From NCBI GenBank assembly GCA_030922375.1, contig JAVEPB010000216.1, positions 1 to 64,000 on the forward strand: 64,000 nucleotides of DNA, written 5' to 3'. The position numbers and the translations under genes were made by a program. Position 1 is the first letter of the stretch, and each line of letters begins with the position of its first letter. Under the pieces are notes generated by a model, which had not been told where the DNA came from, did not search any database, and saw only the letters and a list, made by a program, of their open reading frames with translations. This DNA comes from a bacterium. Lineage in GTDB: Bacteria > UBA8248. Below, piece after piece: positions 1 to 8,422 of this stretch.

Positions 1-962
1 TGCGGATCGGCAATGGTTTGGTCAACGGTGTAAATCGGCCCGCAGGGAATACCCGCGTCATTTAAAATGGCGATCCATTCCTCGCTTTTTTTCTCGCGTG
101 TGCGCCGGCTTATATCCTCATTCAAGGCCTCCCGGTTCTCCAGGCGCCTCCCCGCGTCGGCATAACCGGGCTGGTCCAGCAATTCCGGCGCGCCAATAGC
201 CGGGGCGAGGCGCTCCCACAAGCGATTGGGACCCGACTGAATATTGATCAATCCATCGGCGGTCTCGAACACCCCCGTCGGGACGAATGTCGGGTGATTG
301 TTCCCGGCCTGCCTGGGCACTTCGCCCTTGATGAGATACCGCGCAACCTGCAGGTCCATCATCTGGATTTGCGCTTCCAGCAAAGAGGTATGGACCCATT
401 GTCCCTCGCCGGAGGATTCTCGCTCCAGCAGCGCAAGCAGTATTCCCTGGGCGAGCATCATGCCGGCCGAGAGATCCGATATCGGAATGCCCGCCCGCAT
501 TGGGCCTTTCCCCGGCTCGCCGGTCACCGACATGAGGCCGCTGAGCCCCTGCGCAATCTGATCCAGACCGGGCCGATCGGCATACGGGCCTTCCTGGCCG
601 AAACCCGATATGCTGCCGTAGACGATGCGGGGATTCACTTTTCGCACTGCCTCGTAGTCGATGCCAAGCCGGTGCTTCACCTGGGGGCGGTAGTTCTCGA
701 CGACAACGTCCGCCCCCCCCGCCAGCTCGAAAAAAATCTTCCTGCCCGCTTCTTCTTTCAGATTGAGCGTGAGGCTGCGCTTGTTGCGGTGGAGATTCTG
801 GGCTTCGTAGCCGTGCCGATCCGCGCCCATGATTTCCATACCCAAGGCGGGGGGCAGTTCTATCCGGACAACATCCGCCCCCCAGTCCGCGAGTTGACGG
901 ACCGCCGTCGGTCCCGCGCGCGCCCGAGTCAGGTCGATCACCTTGAAACGCGAAAGAGGCAT
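1..962 (-). CDS. CaiB/BaiF family (class III) CoA-transferase, partial (runs off left edge)
   Basis: Reverse-strand translation MPLSRFKVIDLTRARAGPTAVRQLADWGADVVRIE...NLHRNKRSLTLNLKEEAGRKIF...VENYRP...GLDQIAQGLSGLMSVTGEP is typical of CoA-transferase III. It is absent from the ORF track because no stop lies inside the window. Confidence 0.93.
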   Translation of the reverse strand, partial: MPLSRFKVIDLTRARAGPTAVRQLADWGADVVRIELPPALGMEIMGADRHGYEAQNLHRNKRSLTLNLKEEAGRKIFFELAGGADVVVENYRPQVKHRLGIDYEAVRKVNPRIVYGSISGFGQEGPYADRPGLDQIAQGLSGLMSVTGEPGKGPMRAGIPISDLSAGMMLAQGILLALLERESSGEGQWVHTSLLEAQIQMMDLQVARYLIKGEVPRQAGNNHPTFVPTGVFETADGLINIQSGPNRLWERLAPAIGAPELLDQPGYADAGRRLENREALNEDISRRTREKKSEEWIAILNDAGIPCGPIYTVDQTIADP

Positions 963-1025
963 AGGTTTTTCAGACAATTTGAAAGCTCCATATCGAAAAT
1001 GGTGGGCATGCGAATGAGTGATTCT

Positions 1026-1039
1026 ACCTGAATTCAGGT
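1026..1039. promoter_or_regulatory. 14-nt perfect palindrome, possible operator in divergent intergenic region
   Basis: ACCTGAATTCAGGT between the divergent CoA-transferase and PrpD genes. Confidence 0.4.
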
Positions 1040-1096
1040 CTTTCGTCGTCTCGCCGTTATTTGCGGACCCTGAACACCAATTTCAGATTGCACAGG

Positions 1097-1110
1097 AATT
1101 CGCCATGCAC
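1097..1110 (+). repeat. Family A half-site
   Basis: AATTCGCCATGCAC upstream of the PrpD gene. Confidence 0.7.
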
Positions 1111-1134
1111 TGACCGTTGCTGCATAATTCCGGC

Positions 1135-2649
1135 ATGAATATGAAAAGCCATCGTATCCGGGTAGTCCCCTCCAGACAGCCGATAGACAGACAGGACCAA
1201 CTCGCCTGGAAAATCGCCGAGGTCGCCTCGGACACGGCACCGGCCGAGGCCGATGTCGAGGCGATGGTCGTCAACCGGATTATCGACAACGCCGGGGTGG
1301 CGCTCGCCGCGATTAACCGCGAGCCCGTGGCCAACGCGCGCACGCAGGCGCTGGCGCACCCGAGACCCGGCGGCGCCACCTTGTTTGGCGTGCCCTCCGG
1401 ACATTTATTCGATGCCGAGTGGGTGGCCTGGGCCAACGGGACGGCGGTGAGGGAACTCGATTTTCACGACACCTACCTGGGCGCCGATTTCGGGCATCCG
1501 GGCGACGCCATCCCGGCCGTTCTCGCCGCCGCCCAGCAGTGCGGAAGAAGCGGAAAAGATCTTTTAAGAGGCATCGCCACCGCTTACGAAATTCATATCG
1601 CGTTGATGAAAGGCATCTGTCTTCACGAGCATAAAATCGATCACATTGCCCATCTGTGTCCGGCGATGGCGGCGGGTATCGGCGCTCTGCTCGATCTCGG
1701 GGCGGAGGTCATCTATCAGGCGGTCCAGCAGACCGTCCACGTTTCGTGCACGACGCGCCAGTCCCGCAAGGGGGAGATATCGAGCTGGAAGGCAAACGCC
1801 CCCGCTCATGCCGGCAAGCTCGCCATCGAGGCCATGGACCGGGCGATGCGGGGCGAAAAAAGCCCCTCGCCCATCTATGAAGGTGAGGACAGCGTCATCG
1901 CCTGGATGCTCGGCGGCCCCGAAGCGGTTTACGAAGTTTCGCTCCCCGAGCCGGGGGCGGGCAGGCGCGCCATCCTGGAGTCGTACACGAAAGAACATTC
2001 GGCCGAATACCAGGGACAGGCCCTGATCGATCTGGCATTTAACTTGCGTTCAAGGATCGCCGATTTAGGCGAGGTCGAAAGCGCCGTCCTCCACACCAGC
2101 CACCACACCCATACCGTCATCGGAACCGGTTCGAACGACCCCCAAAAGATGGACCCGGCCGCCACCCGCGAGACGCTCGACCACAGCGCCATGTATATTT
2201 TCGCCGTCGCGCTCGAGGATGGCCACTGGCACCACGAGGAGAGCTATGCGACCGAGCGCGCCGCCCGGCCGGAGACGGTCAGCCTCTGGCACAAAATCCG
2301 GACCGAGGAAGACCCCGAATGGAACCGCCGCTACCATCACCCGGAACCGGGGCGGAAAGCTTTCGGGGCAAGGGGAGTCATCACAATGAAAAACGGGGAA
2401 ACCTTTGAGGACGAACTGGCCGTAGCGAATGCGCACCCCTTGGGCGCGAGGCCCTTCAGCCGGAAAGACTATATACGAAAGTTCGAGACGCTGGCCGGGG
2501 AAATCACGGACGCCGCGGAGCGCGAGAGGTTTCTGAGAGATGTACAGCGCCTGCCCGATTTGAAAGCGGGCGAGCTTTACGATCTGGGTCTTGGAACCGC
2601 CCCGGGTAAACTCCATCGCGCCGAGCGCGACGGGCGCGGTATTTTTTAG
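1135..2649 (+). CDS. MmgE/PrpD family protein (2-methylcitrate dehydratase-like)
   Basis: 510-aa ORF (track start TTG 1117; ATG at 1135 or 1141 more likely). Motifs [48 protein letters not shown] and [18 protein letters not shown] are typical of PrpD. Confidence 0.92.
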   Translation: MNMKSHRIRVVPSRQPIDRQDQLAWKIAEVASDTAPAEADVEAMVVNRIIDNAGVALAAINREPVANARTQALAHPRPGGATLFGVPSGHLFDAEWVAWANGTAVRELDFHDTYLGADFGHPGDAIPAVLAAAQQCGRSGKDLLRGIATAYEIHIALMKGICLHEHKIDHIAHLCPAMAAGIGALLDLGAEVIYQAVQQTVHVSCTTRQSRKGEISSWKANAPAHAGKLAIEAMDRAMRGEKSPSPIYEGEDSVIAWMLGGPEAVYEVSLPEPGAGRRAILESYTKEHSAEYQGQALIDLAFNLRSRIADLGEVESAVLHTSHHTHTVIGTGSNDPQKMDPAATRETLDHSAMYIFAVALEDGHWHHEESYATERAARPETVSLWHKIRTEEDPEWNRRYHHPEPGRKAFGARGVITMKNGETFEDELAVANAHPLGARPFSRKDYIRKFETLAGEITDAAERERFLRDVQRLPDLKAGELYDLGLGTAPGKLHRAERDGRGIF

Positions 2650-2750
2650 CTTACAAAGTTTAAAGGATGACTGAACTCCGCAGAGCGCCCGCGCTCCCCA
2701 AAACACCATTTACCTTCACACAGCAAGGGGGAGCGCAATCCTCTTAGCGC

Positions 2751-3893
2751 TTACCACAACTGCTCCGACGCCAGCACAGCGCCTTCGGCCAGCGTAGCCA
2801 TTTTCATCCACACGATATTGCGGTCGACCTGGACCCTGCCGGCAAATGTGCCGAAGCCGCAATCGACGCCGGCGATCACATTTTCGCGGCCGACCACGTT
2901 GGCATAGTTGACAATGCGGTCAGCGACCAGTTCGGGATGTTCGACAAAGTTCGAGGTCGAGTCGATCACGCCGGGAATGATGGTCTTGCCGTCCGGCAAA
3001 TCGACATCTCGCCAAACCTTCCATTCGTGCGCGTGGCGTGGATTGGCACCGGGGAACGACACGGCGCCCGGGCACCCCTTGAGCACGATATCGACGATAT
3101 CCTTCAGCGGAACGTCCTCGTGGTGCGGCCCCATCGTGCTGGCCCAACAAATATGCATGCGCATGCGGTCGGCTGGAATGTCCCGGACGGCGTGATTGAG
3201 CGCCTCTACGTGCATCTCGATTTCCTTTCGGAAGTCGGTCAGGCTCAAGTTCCGAAACACCGTATGGCGGCTCAGCGCAAGGTCGGGGCAATCGAGTTGC
3301 AGTATCAGGCCCGCATCGACGATCGCCGTGTACTCGCGGCGCATCACATCGGCCAGCGCGAAGATATATTCCTCTTCGTTCGGGTAATGGAGGTTCGTCA
3401 GGTAACGCGCGATTTGGCCCGGCGAAGGTGAAGTCATGAACGCTTCTTCGGTATCGGCGCCGGTCAGAACGCTTTTCGCGCGCGTGATATCGACTTCGGC
3501 GGCCAGCCAGTCCTTCCAGCCGACCGGGCCGGAACAGGCCGGGCGGTTCTGCAGCGGCGAGGCGAATTGGGCGAGCATCTCCGACAGCTCGGGAAAGCCA
3601 TCCAGGTTGACACCAATTATTGGCAGTGAATTGGGTCCGTCATAGCCGGTCAGCCGGTCCTTGACGTGCGAGGTATAGTCGGGGCGGCCCTGCTCGCCGT
3701 CATTGATGATGTCGATTCCGGCCGCCACCTGTTTTTGCACCACATCGTCTATGGCGGCAGCGACCGCGGCCTCGAGCTCGGCGGCTTGCTTGCCGCGATT
3801 TTCTTCTTCGGCCAGCAGTAGGTCCACCACTTCCGGCGGGCGTGGCAGGCTGCCAGTGTGGGTGGTGAGAATTCTCTCCGTACTGCGCTTCAT
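2751..3893 (-). CDS. cobalamin-independent methionine synthase (MetE C-terminal)-like protein
   Basis: MKRSTERILTTHTGSLPRPPEVVDLL...VAAGIDIINDGEQGRPDYTSHVKDRL...HICWASTMGPHHEDVPLKDIVDIVLK...GVIDSTSNFVEHPELVADRI...AGVDCGFGTF. Confidence 0.85.
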   Translation of the reverse strand: MKRSTERILTTHTGSLPRPPEVVDLLLAEEENRGKQAAELEAAVAAAIDDVVQKQVAAGIDIINDGEQGRPDYTSHVKDRLTGYDGPNSLPIIGVNLDGFPELSEMLAQFASPLQNRPACSGPVGWKDWLAAEVDITRAKSVLTGADTEEAFMTSPSPGQIARYLTNLHYPNEEEYIFALADVMRREYTAIVDAGLILQLDCPDLALSRHTVFRNLSLTDFRKEIEMHVEALNHAVRDIPADRMRMHICWASTMGPHHEDVPLKDIVDIVLKGCPGAVSFPGANPRHAHEWKVWRDVDLPDGKTIIPGVIDSTSNFVEHPELVADRIVNYANVVGRENVIAGVDCGFGTFAGRVQVDRNIVWMKMATLAEGAVLASEQLW

Positions 3894-3944
3894 GAGTTTG
3901 TCTCCTCTCCTGGGCCTGCTATGGCAATGATTTCCGCGCCCTGC

Positions 3945-4056
3945 CCTGTCCAAAAATCATCCGAATCCGTCCCACCTGGCGGTGATACTGTCTAAGCATT
4001 CCTCGAGACCGAACACTGTAAAACACCATAACACTCTCTCTTTCCCGCGTCCCTCT
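3945..4056 (+). repeat. Family B dispersed intergenic repeat (long copy 1)
   Basis: CCTGTCCAAAAATCATCCGAATCCGTCCCACCTGGCGGTGATACTGTCTAAGCATTCCTCGAGACCG... aligns with 27786-27903 (CCCGTCCAAAAACTCATCCGAATTCACGCCCCCTCGCGGCGATAATATTCGAGCATTCCTCCAGGCCG...). Confidence 0.8.
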
Positions 4057-4156
4057 TTTGTTCGATCAAGTGATTGATTGGTCGCTGATTGTTCCACTCC
4101 CGGAAAAAATGAACCCACGGGATCTAATCTTGCGAAGCACGCGTCTCGGGCCGGCG

Positions 4157-5413
4157 CTATCGCCCGGCAGGCGCTCTATCGTCCCCGAATCGAATGGCGA
4201 ACCACGCCAAAAGAGACGATAGAACGACGAAGACGATACAACCCAGTGCAATCGACTCCATCGTCACACCCATATCGATCCACCAACCCATCGTGACGGG
4301 AGCAAGCGCCGTGGCTAACACCATGAACGAAGTCGACAGGGCCCGAATCCCCCCCAGATGGGCGACGCCATAGATCTCCGCCCAGATGGCCCCGCCGATG
4401 GTGACGCGCAGACCCACCGTCACGCCGCTCGCCAGCATGTAAATAACGGCGGCCCCCGGATGATCGGAACCCGCGATGGCCAACATCGATACCCCTTGCG
4501 GTATCAAATAGTAGGGCAGGAGCCGCACCGCCCCGACCCGATCGACAAGCGGCCCCGTGAGCAGAGATACGCCGCTGATGACCACCACATACAGGAAATA
4601 GGCTTCCGTGAAATCCGTCAGGCTCCATCCCTTCGATTCGACGAGGTGGGCCATGTGGAAAAAAAAGCCCGTCGAGATGTAGGAGGGGGCGAGCAGTACG
4701 GGAAGAATGAGATAGAAGCGAGGGTCCTTCAAAACCTCCCTGCGAGACCAGCTGGGCGCCGCCCTCAACTCCGGGGAAATCCGCTCGGCTGCCCGCTCGA
4801 CAAATCTCCGGTGCCGCTCTTTGTGCCCCCGGAGCAAAAAGAGGGCGAGGGGAACGACCCCCGCGGCGACAAGCGCCGCGAACGCGGCCCAGGTCCACCT
4901 CCAGCCCACCGATCTCAAGATCGCCAGCGCCGCAACAGCCAAAAGCCCTTGGCCCAGTGGGCTTCCGACAGAAACCAGACTCACTGCTTTACCCCGGGCC
5001 TCGTCGAAATAGCGCGCCATGGTAGTGGCCGATGTATGAACCATGAGGCCTTGTCCCGTGAGACGGAGCGCAAACAGGGCAAGCAAGAGAAAGAAGGTGG
5101 TAGGCACGGCCGCCATGAGCAGGCACGCGGAAACGAGCCCTCCCAGCACCGCCAGGGTATACCTGCGGAGATCGGTCCGGTCGATCATGCGCCCGAACCA
5201 GATCAGGCAGAGAGCGCTGCCCACGGTGGCGACGGCGAAGACCATGCCGAAATCGCCGTGAGAGAGGCCGAATTGGGCCCGGATGTCCGGATTAAAGACC
5301 GATATAACGTAGGTCTGACCGAAGCTGGAAAAAAACGAGAGAAGAAAACCAAAGGCAAGGAACCGGATGTTGCCAATGACGAATCCAAGATAGTTCAAAT
5401 TGGAAGTGCTCAT
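4157..5413 (-). CDS. MFS transporter
   Basis: 418 aa with about 12 hydrophobic segments and MFS loop motif (WFGRMIDRTDLRRYTL). Confidence 0.88.
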   Translation of the reverse strand: MSTSNLNYLGFVIGNIRFLAFGFLLSFFSSFGQTYVISVFNPDIRAQFGLSHGDFGMVFAVATVGSALCLIWFGRMIDRTDLRRYTLAVLGGLVSACLLMAAVPTTFFLLLALFALRLTGQGLMVHTSATTMARYFDEARGKAVSLVSVGSPLGQGLLAVAALAILRSVGWRWTWAAFAALVAAGVVPLALFLLRGHKERHRRFVERAAERISPELRAAPSWSRREVLKDPRFYLILPVLLAPSYISTGFFFHMAHLVESKGWSLTDFTEAYFLYVVVISGVSLLTGPLVDRVGAVRLLPYYLIPQGVSMLAIAGSDHPGAAVIYMLASGVTVGLRVTIGGAIWAEIYGVAHLGGIRALSTSFMVLATALAPVTMGWWIDMGVTMESIALGCIVFVVLSSLLAWFAIRFGDDRAPAGR

Positions 5414-5428
5414 TAAAAATTTAATTCC

Positions 5429-5467
5429 GCCTGTGCATGGCGAATTAACAATTCGCCATGCACAGGC
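5429..5467. repeat. Perfect inverted repeat, best copy of dispersed intergenic family A
   Basis: GCCTGTGCATGGCGAATT-AAC-AATTCGCCATGCACAGGC: 18-bp perfect arms, 3-nt spacer, between MFS and FAH genes. Confidence 0.95.
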
Positions 5468-5479
5468 CGCAAGTTTAAA

Positions 5480-6406
5480 CTATGACGCATACTTGCCAGC
5501 GAGCTGTGGTGTGAACCTTCCGTCGAGTCCCTTTCCCGCGTGCTCAAGCCGGGTATCCCGCGACCAGGTGCGCTTCAAATCGTCCTTTACATGAAAACTC
5601 AGCCGGCCCAGCCCTGCGGTCTCCAGTTCGATCAGATCGCCATCCTGAAAAGAGTGAAGTCCGCGGTGATCAGTTCCGGTCGCCAGAACATCGCCGGGCT
5701 CGAGCGGATGGACTGAACTCACCCATTCGATGCAGCGCTCGATACGGTACGTCATGTCGTCGGTATTGAAGTCCTGCTTGAGCGTACCGTTGTTCCAGAC
5801 CCGAATCTGCAGTTGATGCGGATCGGGTATCTCATCGGCGGTCACCAGGTAGGGCCCCAAGGGGGCGAAAGTCTCACGCGACTTCATCTGATAGAAGGTG
5901 TTTCCGGCGGGCGGAAGACCGCGCGCAGAGCCATCGACGAAGTTGGTGTATCCGAACACATGCTCCATGGCCCTCTCGGCGCTGACATGGCTCGCCCGCT
6001 TGCCGATAACCACGGCGATTTCGCCCTCGCCCTCGAAGATGGCCGCCGGAACGTCCGGCAAAACCATGCTATCTCCACATCCGATTATAGACCCGGGCGA
6101 TTTGTGGAAGGCGTTGATCTGAACCGCTCCCCACGCGCCGTCTTCCATATAGTTCAGCGCCATGCAGTCGATATTGATCGGCCTGGGCAGAGGCGGGCGA
6201 ATCCTGACACCCGAAATCGGCAAGCCGCCGCCCCCCGCCCCGGCGTTCTCCAGGCGCTCTCTGTAGTCATCGAAGCGCTCGATCAGCCCGCTGATCAGAT
6301 CGTGCGGTCCGGTATGAGGAATGTCCCGCACCTGTGATGAAACGTCGACCACATTTTCCCCGCTGAGCACCCCGAGCCGGAATTCGTCAAAATAAAGTAG
6401 TTTCAT
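5480..6406 (-). CDS. fumarylacetoacetate hydrolase (FAH) family protein
   Basis: 308 aa; GEIAVVIGKRASHVSAERAMEHVFGYTNFVDGSAR...LGPYLVTADEIPDPHQLQIRVWNNG...PGDVLATGTDHRG. Confidence 0.92.
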   Translation of the reverse strand: MKLLYFDEFRLGVLSGENVVDVSSQVRDIPHTGPHDLISGLIERFDDYRERLENAGAGGGGLPISGVRIRPPLPRPINIDCMALNYMEDGAWGAVQINAFHKSPGSIIGCGDSMVLPDVPAAIFEGEGEIAVVIGKRASHVSAERAMEHVFGYTNFVDGSARGLPPAGNTFYQMKSRETFAPLGPYLVTADEIPDPHQLQIRVWNNGTLKQDFNTDDMTYRIERCIEWVSSVHPLEPGDVLATGTDHRGLHSFQDGDLIELETAGLGRLSFHVKDDLKRTWSRDTRLEHAGKGLDGRFTPQLAGKYAS

Positions 6407-6579
6407 AATCCTCCCTCAAGAATGACTCCGCATCGTTCACGGTGAGCTTCGAATATCGCGAATTTCAATTTCAACCATGGGACTTAATAAATTTAAAGGT
6501 GATCGCGTTGCGCTTTCCTTCCGGACCCGAGACCTTGACTTCGTTTCAGACACGAACGGAAAGGTCTGGAATTTCCTGT

Positions 6580-6984
6580 TTACGTGAGCTCCTGGAGTTT
6601 TCTTTTCAGATGCCGGGTAATTTCTTCGGCATCTTCCGCATCGTTATGGTCCTGGTCGAGAGAGCCGTCCCCGGCCGGACTTTTCACAGTGAACATAACT
6701 ACTTCATCCAGGATAATCCCGCCGTGTTTGGTATTTCTCGGAACGTGGACGAGGTCGCCGGGACCCAGGAGCCTCTCTTCCTCTCCCACAATCATAATCT
6801 GCCTTCCTTCCAATATCAGGAGAAACTGCTCTTCGTTCGGGTGAAAGTGCGGCCTCGACAATTTCCCTTTCGGATAGGTCACAAATCCCACCTTCATCAA
6901 CTCGCCCGCCAATCCCTTGAATTTTCCCATGGGTTGCGCGGCCACGTGAGACTCTTCCATTTCCGACATTTTATAGAAAGGCAC
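6580..6984 (-). CDS. cupin domain protein
   Basis: 134 aa; GKLSRPHFHPNEEQFLLILEGRQIMIVGEEERLLGPGDLVHVPRNTKHGG cupin motifs 1 and 2. Confidence 0.88.
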   Translation of the reverse strand: MPFYKMSEMEESHVAAQPMGKFKGLAGELMKVGFVTYPKGKLSRPHFHPNEEQFLLILEGRQIMIVGEEERLLGPGDLVHVPRNTKHGGIILDEVVMFTVKSPAGDGSLDQDHNDAEDAEEITRHLKRKLQELT

Positions 6985-7098
6985 TTTCCCCCCTCCTTGG
7001 AAAATTCTGATTCAGGATAGACATGCGAAAGAAAAAATCGAGCCGCGACGAGTGTTCGGGAAGGACATTTTCTGGATTTGCCTCTTGCCGGAGGAGAG

Positions 7099-8382
7099 CT
7101 ATATTTTCTCTTCCGACTCCAGCGCGGCCAACGCCTGTTGCACCAACTGACGGCGCAATTTCTTTTCTTCTTCCGGCGACAAGTTCGGATCGCCTGTGAC
7201 GTTAACGATCCCGTGGCCGAGGATGACCCGGGTGGAACCTATCATCTTGGCTATGGGCATGGCCGACGTCACCTGCACCACGGGGATTCCGGCCTTCTCC
7301 AGCTCCGTCGTAATCGCAGCGCCGCTGCGGGTGCTGGTGCCTCACGTCGATGTGAGAATGACGGCGTCCACGCCTTCTCCCCTGACCTTCTCCACCATCT
7401 CCTTGCCCATTCTGCGCGTGTTGGACAGAGGATTTCCAAGTCCCGACGTCGAAATAAACTCGTTATGCAACTCGCCGATGGCCCCCTCCTTCTCAAGTTC
7501 ACGCAAGGCATCCAGGGGCACTAGCCGGTGGGGGTCTTCCTGAACGAACTTCGGATCGTAGCCGCCGTGCGATATCTCATAGTCCTCGCTCTTCAAATCG
7601 TCGAGACCTTCAAGGTTATAGGTCCCCCAACGGGTAGCGGCCATCCCTTCGATATTATCCGGGTTGCCTTTGGGAACGAGTCCGCCATCGGTAATCACCA
7701 TGACCTTGGCGTTCGAGATGTCCTTGACGGCACCAGGCATGAGGATTGGCTCGAAGGATGTCGATACCATCTCCGACTCAAACGGCTCACCCTTTACCTT
7801 GGCCATGAGCATGTCCACCAATCGCCGGCCCGCCATTTGCTCCACGAATTCGTCGCGAATCAGTCCCCTGATGAGGTAGCCTTCCTCGGAGGGCGAACCG
7901 ATTTTTTCTTTGTTCATCATCTTCTTGCCCAGGTCCGCCATCTTGACCATGACGCCGCGCATCTCGGCTGCCTGGCGGCCAGAGTCGATGATGTACAAAG
8001 ATTCGCGGTACAGATCCGTGCCGGGGTTTTCCTCGCTCATTCCCGTTACCACCGGGATCCCAAGCTCCGACTGGACGGCGGCGCAAATAGCCCCGGCGGC
8101 CATCCCGTAGCGTCCTGCCTCGAAACATGGGCCAGCCACGAAAAGCTCGGCCCGGGCTTTCTTCACCTTGTCCACGACGGAGGCAACCACCTCGTCTTGA
8201 TGTTCAACAGCATGGTTGTCGCCGCATATAAGTGTGGTGACAATTTCAGCGCCCTCGCCCATCACTTGCTCGAGCAGGAGGCCCGGCCCCACCGCGCCGG
8301 CTCTCTCTTCAAGCGGAGACCCGGCGGCTTCCTCGCCACCGATCCCGCCAAAGAATTGATTGACGTAGTGTACGATTCGCAA
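7099..8382 (-). CDS. GrdB-like selenoprotein (glycine/betaine/sarcosine/D-proline reductase family, component B) with in-frame TGA (Sec) at 7344-7342
   Basis: ORF 7342..8421 matches GrdB: (M)RIVHYVNQFFGGIGGEEAAG...EQVMGEGAEIVTTLICGDNH...AGPCFEAGRYGMAAGAICAAVQSELGIPVVTGMSEENPG...VITDGGLVPKGNPDN...HGGYDPKFVQEDPHRLVPLDALRELEKEGAIGELHNEFISTSGLGN...GEGVDAVILTST-TGA. The same frame continues GTSTRSGAAITTELEKAGIPVVQVTSAMPIAKMIGSTRVILGHGIVNVTGDPNLSPEEEKKLRRQLVQQALAALESEEKI-TAG (stop 7101-7099). Start taken as TTG 8382, preceded by GAAGGAGGAGGGG. Confidence 0.9.
7299..7341 (-). promoter_or_regulatory. putative bacterial SECIS element immediately 3' of the Sec UGA
   Basis: Transcript after UGA: GGCA-CCAGC-ACC-CGCAGC-GGC-GCUGCG-AUUACGACGGA-GCUGG. 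Upper 6-bp stem CGCAGC/GCUGCG with G-starting apical loop, plus outer CCAGC/GCUGG pairing. Apical loop starts 18 nt after the UGA. Confidence 0.6.
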
Positions 8383-8422
8383 CTTGACCCCTCCTCCTTC
8401 GCTCCCGATCGCCGAATTCACC

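Noticed and set aside
294-1031. 245-aa plus-strand ORF
   Set aside because: Antisense to the clear CoA-transferase coding frame on the minus strand; GC-rich shadow ORF.
7099-7281. Independent 60-aa minus-strand protein starting MVQVTSAMP
   Set aside because: It is the 3' part of the GrdB-like selenoprotein frame; the internal Met is not a convincing start.
7342-7344. TGA as a frameshift or pseudogene mutation
   Set aside because: Frame and family similarity continue uninterrupted on both sides, and the TGA is at the known Sec position; recoding explains it better.
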